A DNA stretch of 64,000 nucleotides from Microbispora hainanensis (lineage in GTDB: Bacteria > Actinomycetota > Actinomycetes > Streptosporangiales > Streptosporangiaceae), in NCBI RefSeq assembly GCF_036186745.1, contig NZ_CP108086.1:6758001-6822000 (forward strand), given 5' to 3'. Below the pieces are notes generated by a model, which saw nothing but the letters and a program-made list of their open reading frames with translations, did no database searches and was not told the DNA's origin. This document shows, one piece after another, positions 60,058 through 64,000 of the stretch; position 1 is the first letter of the stretch; each line of letters begins with the position of its first letter. A program made the translations under genes and the position numbers.

Positions 60058-60369
60058 CTACAGTTGGACTCCGCGTCGGGCCAAGACCTCGGCCAGGGTG
60101 GGGCCCGACGATCGTCTTCCGGATCGGATCTGGTCGGCTTCGTCGTTCATCCGCTGCCAGTCCTGGGGATTGCGAGCGGCGCGCGTGGCGATGCGCCACC
60201 ACCCGCTCAGGAAGTCATCCAGCGCGGCCAGGTCGACGACGGGTGCGTGGGTGATCGCTTCGAGCTCGGCGTCGAACGCGGCGACGTTGACGGCAGGCAG
60301 GGCCGCCCGCACGGCGGTGAAGGTCCGCTCGATCTCCTGACCGAATGCGTCGTCTCGCTGAACGGTCAT
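60058..60369 (-). CDS. DUF6247-like antitoxin candidate
   Basis: 103 residues, mostly helical: RTFTAVRAALPAVNVAAFDA, ALDDFLSGWWRIATRAARNP and a C-terminal TLAEVLARRGVQL. The AAFDAEL...LDDFLxxWW arrangement is what I remember of DUF6247 proteins, small actinobacterial proteins often found beside RelE-like genes. Its stop codon abuts the GTG of the toxin-like gene, so both are co-translated with antitoxin first, the usual order. ATG at 60369 with AGGAGG upstream at rather long spacing. Confidence 0.68.
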   Translation of the reverse strand: MTVQRDDAFGQEIERTFTAVRAALPAVNVAAFDAELEAITHAPVVDLAALDDFLSGWWRIATRAARNPQDWQRMNDEADQIRSGRRSSGPTLAEVLARRGVQL

Positions 60370-60533
60370 GACGACGCCTCACCTCCTGCCGATCCACCGG
60401 GTGCACCCCAGCTTAGACGAGCGGGCGGGCCCTGGCGTGGCCCGCGTGCAGCGTCGATCCGGCCAGGCCGGCTGACCACACCACCGGTCGAACGCGGGGC
60501 GGCCCGGCCGGTGGGGGGAAGGCGGGGGCCGGG

Positions 60534-61001
60534 TCAGGCGTTGCTCGCCACGTTCTGGATCGCACGGGCGAGGCGGGCGAGATCGACGCCTTCGAGATGG
60601 TCGAGGAAGTGCCGGCGCACGCTGGCCAGGTTGCTCGGCCACACCTCTTCCAGGCGGGCGAGGCCGGCGTCGGTGAGGACGGCGTTGAACCCGCGGGCGT
60701 CGTCGTCGCACCTGACCCGTTCGACCAGGCCCTGCCGTTCCAGGACGGTGACGATGCGTGTCATGCCGCTCAGGGAGAGCTCGCAGGCGACGGCGAGCTC
60801 CCCCATCCGCATCCGCCGCCGCGGCGCCTCCGACAACCGCATCAGGGCGATCCACTCGATGAGCGGCATCCGGTGTTCCCGCACCATGTCGGCGTCGATC
60901 GCGCGGGGCAGCGCGTAGATCAGGCGAGGCAACGCCCGGATCAACGCCTCCTCCTCGGAGGTCAGCGACTGCACCGGCGGCACTGGCTGCGATGTGGTCA
61001 T
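60534..61001 (-). CDS. MarR-family regulator
   Basis: 155 residues. Winged helix at about 55-125: RMRMGELAVACELSLSGMTR then IVTVLERQGLVERVRCDDDA, and the ARGFNAVLTDAG wing, with dimerisation helices at both ends (EEEALIRALPRLIYALPRAI). The ATG at 61001 is preferred to a GTG two codons earlier. It diverges from a flavin reductase gene across 85 bases that contain CTTC/GAAG-type inverted repeats, so repression of that gene and itself is likely; oxidants or phenolic compounds are the usual inducers. Confidence 0.88.
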   Translation of the reverse strand: MTTSQPVPPVQSLTSEEEALIRALPRLIYALPRAIDADMVREHRMPLIEWIALMRLSEAPRRRMRMGELAVACELSLSGMTRIVTVLERQGLVERVRCDDDARGFNAVLTDAGLARLEEVWPSNLASVRRHFLDHLEGVDLARLARAIQNVASNA

Positions 61002-61011
61002 GGCCACATTC

Positions 61012-61059
61012 TACTTGCTTCACGAACGAAGTACCCCATATGTTTTCTTCGCGAAGCAA
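61012..61059. promoter_or_regulatory. operator region between MarR and flavin reductase genes
   Basis: TTGCTTC (61015-61021) and its inverse GAAGCAA (61053-61059) flank the region; the right part contains the perfect palindrome CTTCGCGAAG (61047-61056) and the left TACTT...AAGTA (61012-61033). Repeated CTTC/GAAG halves suit a MarR dimer. Confidence 0.6.
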
Positions 61060-61086
61060 TCATCTCTCGCAGAAGTGGAGATCGTC

Positions 61087-61647
61087 ATGACCAGGATCGG
61101 GATCATCCTCGGCAGCACCCGCCCCGGACGGAACGGCGAGGCCGTCGCCCGCTGGGTGCACCAGGTCGCGGGACAGCGGGCCGACGCGGAGTTCGAGCTC
61201 GTCGACCTGCTCGATTACAAGCTCCCCCACCTCGACGAGACCCTGCCGCCGTCGCTGGGCCAGTACACTCAGCCGCACACCATGGCGTGGGCCGACAAGG
61301 TCGCCTCGTTCGACGGGTTCGTCATGGTGACGCCCGAATACAACCACTCGACATCGGGCGCGCTGAAGAACGCCATCGACTTCCTGTACAGCGAGTGGAA
61401 CAACAAGGCCGTCGGTTTCGTCAGCTACGGCTCGGTCGGCGGCACCCGTGCGGTGGAGCACCTCCGCCTGATCGCCGCGGAGCTCCAGATGGCCGACGTG
61501 CGGGCTCAGGTGGCGCTGTCGCTCTTCACCGACTTCAAGGACTTCAGCGTGTTCACGCCCAACGATTTCCAGCGTGACTCGCTCACCGCGATGTTGGACC
61601 AGGTCGTGGCGTGGAGCAGGGCGCTCGCGCCGCTGCGCGCCAGCTGA
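61087..61647 (+). CDS. NAD(P)H-dependent FMN reductase / quinone reductase
   Basis: 186 residues, flavodoxin-like. The phosphate loop IILGSTRPGRNGEAVARWV binds FMN and VTPEYNHSTSGALKNAIDFL is the family's second signature. Such proteins (SsuE/ChrR/ArsH-like) reduce flavin, quinones or chromate. The ATG at 61087 has GGAG six bases upstream. It diverges from the MarR gene and is followed after 32 bases by an SDR gene on the same strand, suggesting a small MarR-controlled operon for redox stress or aromatic compounds. Confidence 0.88.
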   Translation: MTRIGIILGSTRPGRNGEAVARWVHQVAGQRADAEFELVDLLDYKLPHLDETLPPSLGQYTQPHTMAWADKVASFDGFVMVTPEYNHSTSGALKNAIDFLYSEWNNKAVGFVSYGSVGGTRAVEHLRLIAAELQMADVRAQVALSLFTDFKDFSVFTPNDFQRDSLTAMLDQVVAWSRALAPLRAS

Positions 61648-61679
61648 GTTCGCACTGACTCGGGGATCAGGAGGAACTC

Positions 61680-62444
61680 ATGGGAACGCTTGACGGCAAG
61701 GTGGTGCTGATCACCGGCACCGCCGGAGGTCAGGGCCGGACCGCGTCGCTGGTCTTCGCACGAGAGGGCGCGAAGATCGTCGGGTGCGACATCCAGGTCG
61801 AGGCCAACGACGAGACGGTGGAACTCGTCCGCCGTGCCGGAGGTGACATGACGGGCATCGCGCCCGTCGACCTCACCGACCCGGAACAGGCGCGGCGGCT
61901 GGTGCAGGACGCCGTGGCTGCGTACGGCGGGCTCGACATCGTCTACAACAACGCGGCCAGGCCCCGCTTCGGGCCGGTGCCGGACTTCTCGGTGGAGGAC
62001 TGGCGGGCGACCATCGCCAGCGAACTCGACAATCCCTTCTTCGTGTCGAAGTTCGCGTGGCCGCATCTGGTGCGGCGGGGCGGCGGCGTCATCATCAACG
62101 TCGCCTCCATGGCCGGCATGATCGCCGGTGAGGTCCCCCCGATGGTCGCGCACAGCGCGGCGAACGCCGGAGTCATCGGCATGACCCGGCAGTTCGCGCT
62201 CGAAGGCGCGCGCCACGGGATCCGCGCGGTGGCGATCAGCCCGGGGCCGATCCTCACCCCGGCCAGCGACCGCGATCTCGGCAACAACAAGGCGGCCAGG
62301 GACGCGATCACGCGCAAGACGCTCCTCAAGCGTTTCGGCCGGCCTGAGGAGATCGTCGAGCTGGCGGCCTTCCTCGCCTCCGACCGGGCGGCGTACATCA
62401 CGGGCGCCAACTACGCGGTCGACGGCGGCGCGACCGCCTGGTAA
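61680..62444 (+). CDS. SDR-family protein lacking the catalytic Tyr and Lys
   Basis: 254 residues with a classical SDR frame: LITGTAGGQGRTASLVFARE (nucleotide loop with the GGQGR form seen in mycofactocin-linked SDRs), a CDIQ acidic end of strand 2 favouring NAD, YNNAA and Ser143 in NVASMAG. At the active-site position MVAHSAANAGVIGMTRQFAL reads H158-x3-N162 instead of Y-x3-K. Both residues are changed with spacing kept. It may be inactive, use other residues, or act only with a bound cofactor. Starts 32 bases after the flavin reductase; AGGAGG precedes the ATG. Confidence 0.87.
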   Translation: MGTLDGKVVLITGTAGGQGRTASLVFAREGAKIVGCDIQVEANDETVELVRRAGGDMTGIAPVDLTDPEQARRLVQDAVAAYGGLDIVYNNAARPRFGPVPDFSVEDWRATIASELDNPFFVSKFAWPHLVRRGGGVIINVASMAGMIAGEVPPMVAHSAANAGVIGMTRQFALEGARHGIRAVAISPGPILTPASDRDLGNNKAARDAITRKTLLKRFGRPEEIVELAAFLASDRAAYITGANYAVDGGATAW

Positions 62445-62452
62445 CGCCACTC

Positions 62453-62491
62453 GATCCCCCTGACGTCCGCGCGCCGGGCGTCAGGGGGATC
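62453..62491. terminator. bidirectional terminator between SDR and GST-like genes
   Basis: GATCCCCCTGACG (62453-62465) and CGTCAGGGGGATC (62479-62491), a perfect 13-bp stem, between two converging genes. Confidence 0.88.
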
Positions 62492-62511
62492 AGCCGCGCA
62501 TGAAGGTCCAC

Positions 62512-63510
62512 TCACTTTCCAGGCGCGCTGAGCGCGCCGGTGGAACGCCCGGCGAGCGCCTCGCGTCCGTGCGCCTCGTCCCAGTCGGCCTGGTGCGGCT
62601 CGACCGCGATCCGCACCGGCCCGTCGCCCGGGTGAGCGGGCCCGGCGGTGAGCCGCAACGCGGCGAAGTCGGTGGTCTCGCGGAACGCGGGGATCCGGTA
62701 GAGGTCGCGGGCGTACGCCCAGAGGTGGGGGTAGGAGGTCAGCGGACGCCTGGTGATCCGGGCGAGCGGATTGTGCAGCAGGTCGTATCTGACCAGGAAC
62801 ACCCACAGCTGCACGTCGGACTCGGTGAGGCGCTCCCCGAACAGGTATCGCCGTCCGGCCAGGCGGGCGTCGTAGCGGTCCAGCGCCGCGGCCACCGCGG
62901 CGCGCCGCCGCTCGTACTCCTCCTGGGTGGCCGCTCCGGCGACCTGCCGTACGCCCTGGGCGAGGTCGCGCGCGATCTCCTCGTCCAGGGACTCGATCTC
63001 GTCGCGCAGGTCCGGGGGGTAGAGGTCCGTGGTGGCCCATTCGGCGAACGCGGTGCCGAGGTCGAAGGGGATCCGCGCGAAGTCGTTGCTGACGATCCGG
63101 CTCGTCCGCCGGTCCCACAGCACCGGCACCGAGATGTGGCCGGGATATCCGGGCTCGGTGGCGTCGTACGCCTCGCTGAGGAGCGTGAAGCCGTTGACCG
63201 GGTCGGGCCCGCGACGTTCGCGGAAGGCCCAGCCGCGGCCGTCCCGGTCGTCGTCCACGTAGGACACCGACACGACGTCACGCAGCCCGGCGAGGTCGCG
63301 CACGATGACGGCGCGCTGCGCCCACGGACAGGTGAAGGAGGCGTAGAGGTGATAGCGGCCGGGCTCGGCGGGGTGGCCGCTGGAGCCGTCGGCGGTGATC
63401 CTGCCCTGGAAGGGATACAGAGGTCCCGGACGGTCGGTCCTGCCCGGCCCGTACGGGCCGTAGGCGGCGACGTCCGCGGGACTGGCGTACGCGGGCGCCT
63501 GGGTGGTCAT
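62512..63510 (-). CDS. glutathionyl-hydroquinone reductase-like GST (omega/Xi class)
   Basis: 332 residues. The thioredoxin-like N-terminal half contains the catalytic Cys in LYASFTCPWAQRAVIVRDL, the signature of YqjG/PcpF-type enzymes, and the C-terminal helical half has YLFGERLTESDVQLWVFLVR followed by RYDLLHNPL. Homologues reduce glutathionyl-(hydro)quinones; in actinobacteria lacking glutathione, mycothiol is the likely thiol. ATG at 63510 has AGGAG upstream. Near a quinone/flavin reductase and a MarR regulator, it fits an aromatic/quinone detoxification group. Confidence 0.9.
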   Translation of the reverse strand: MTTQAPAYASPADVAAYGPYGPGRTDRPGPLYPFQGRITADGSSGHPAEPGRYHLYASFTCPWAQRAVIVRDLAGLRDVVSVSYVDDDRDGRGWAFRERRGPDPVNGFTLLSEAYDATEPGYPGHISVPVLWDRRTSRIVSNDFARIPFDLGTAFAEWATTDLYPPDLRDEIESLDEEIARDLAQGVRQVAGAATQEEYERRRAAVAAALDRYDARLAGRRYLFGERLTESDVQLWVFLVRYDLLHNPLARITRRPLTSYPHLWAYARDLYRIPAFRETTDFAALRLTAGPAHPGDGPVRIAVEPHQADWDEAHGREALAGRSTGALSAPGK

Positions 63511-63547
63511 GAAGTCTCCTTGCGGTGGGCCGATGGTTGTCGAAGGG

Positions 63548-64000
63548 TCAGGTCGGCTCGACGAGACGACCGTGCGGCTGCCCCAGTGCCGACCCCAATG
63601 CCGACCCCAGTGCCGCGGTCACCTGCGGGACGACGCGCTCCGTCCAGTCGGCGAGGACCCGGTCGAGGTCGGGGATCTCGGCCTCCAGCAGGGCCAGGCC
63701 GGGAGTGGGCACGAGCGCGCCCAGCTCGACCAGCACGGGACGCAGGTGCAGCTCGACGGCCAGGGCGTGCCGGGGGGATCCCATGACCAGCAGCGGCAGG
63801 GCCACCGTCCCGGTCAGCGCGCCGCCGGGCAGGCGGTCGAGGAACGCCTTGAGCAGGCCGGTGTAGGTGGCCTTGTAGGTGGGGCTCGCCACCAGGAGCA
63901 CCTGCGCTCCGGCGACCAGTTCCAGCGCCACCTCGACGGTCGGCGAGGGCCCGGGGGCGAACAGGTGCGGCCCGATCGCGGACAGGTCCACGACCTCGGG
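63548..64000 (-). CDS. NADPH-dependent FMN reductase, SsuE-like (N-terminus beyond right edge)
   Basis: At least 150 residues of a flavodoxin-like reductase. Visible are VVDLSAIGPHLFAPGPSPTV, the central VLLVASPTYKATYTGLLKAF and a PGGALTGTVALPLLVMGSPR strand, as in SsuE/MsuE enzymes that supply FMNH2 to two-component monooxygenases. The 5' end lies past position 64000. The last residues carry a short repeat, ALGSALGSALGQPHG, coded by AGTGCCGACCCC-type repeats. It follows in the same direction as the GST-like gene (37 bases upstream of it), so they are probably one operon. Confidence 0.85.
   Translation of the reverse strand, partial: PEVVDLSAIGPHLFAPGPSPTVEVALELVAGAQVLLVASPTYKATYTGLLKAFLDRLPGGALTGTVALPLLVMGSPRHALAVELHLRPVLVELGALVPTPGLALLEAEIPDLDRVLADWTERVVPQVTAALGSALGSALGQPHGRLVEPT

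Noticed and set aside
1-64000. tRNA, rRNA, insertion sequences, integrase or prophage genes
   Set aside because: I looked for transposase or integrase motifs and for tRNA cloverleaf ends and found none that I could support.

Overview
The window is about 64 kb of very GC-rich DNA with GTG/ATG starts, strong G/C third-position bias and long antisense open frames. Several features point to a filamentous actinobacterium: sugar ABC systems with no ATPase of their own, LacI and ROK repressors, an AfsR/LuxR-type giant regulator, an Lsr2-type DNA-binding domain, and split DNRLRE/RHS secreted proteins. A member of the Streptosporangiales is my guess; no rRNA or tRNA gene is present to test it.

Layout. 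(1) 1-8.4 kb: a glucuronoxylan operon on the minus strand: two ABC permeases, lipoprotein binding protein, GH39 beta-xylosidase, DUF624 membrane protein and a GH67 alpha-glucuronidase cut by the left edge. A divergent LacI repressor and CGAAA/TTTCG-type palindromes lie in front. (2) 8.4-15.4 kb: a minus-strand run of ROK repressor, ChbG-like deacetylase, GPH-type symporter and GH42 beta-galactosidase. An ADP-ribosylglycohydrolase gene diverges from it across a nested inverted repeat. (3) 15.6-24.9 kb: a probable anti-phage island. It holds a single-chain restriction-modification enzyme (nuclease, N6-adenine methylase, specificity region), then a 1577-residue SF1 helicase-nuclease whose last 35 or so residues are an Lsr2-like DNA-binding domain, then a tightly linked aminoglycoside-phosphotransferase-like kinase. 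(4) 25-30.6 kb: DHA2-type exporter, methyltransferase, pcaF-pcaI-pcaJ of the beta-ketoadipate pathway behind IclR-type half-sites, and an SDR. (5) 30.6-34.7 kb: a secreted emfourin-like protein, a PPOX-fold protein, a P450/ferredoxin pair, a TetR regulator and a broken Thg1 gene. (6) 34.8-42.2 kb: LacI repressor, three ATGTTTACGTAAACAT-type operators, ABC uptake genes, the remnant of a secreted protein, and a second GH42 enzyme (beta-galactoside/galactan use). (7) 42.3-48 kb: assorted genes, including a tautomerase next to the fossil end of a meta-cleavage hydratase, and an AfsR-like LuxR regulator. (8) 48.4-59.6 kb: a split WapA-like system: a DNRLRE/LamG secreted protein, an RHS protein ending in a HEAVH zincin-type domain, and a lipoprotein that could be its immunity protein. 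(9) 59.8-64 kb: a toxin-antitoxin-like pair, MarR with a divergent flavin reductase and an SDR lacking the catalytic Tyr and Lys, a glutathionyl-hydroquinone-reductase-like protein, and a partial FMN reductase.

How it works together. Three sugar loci each pair an importer with intracellular glycosidases and a local repressor. The two ABC importers must borrow an ATPase encoded elsewhere. The most unusual locus is the defence island, where an AT-rich-DNA-reading Lsr2 module is fused to a helicase-nuclease. A second theme is the number of short tandem repeats (12-20 bp units) at gene ends, several of which contain stop codons.
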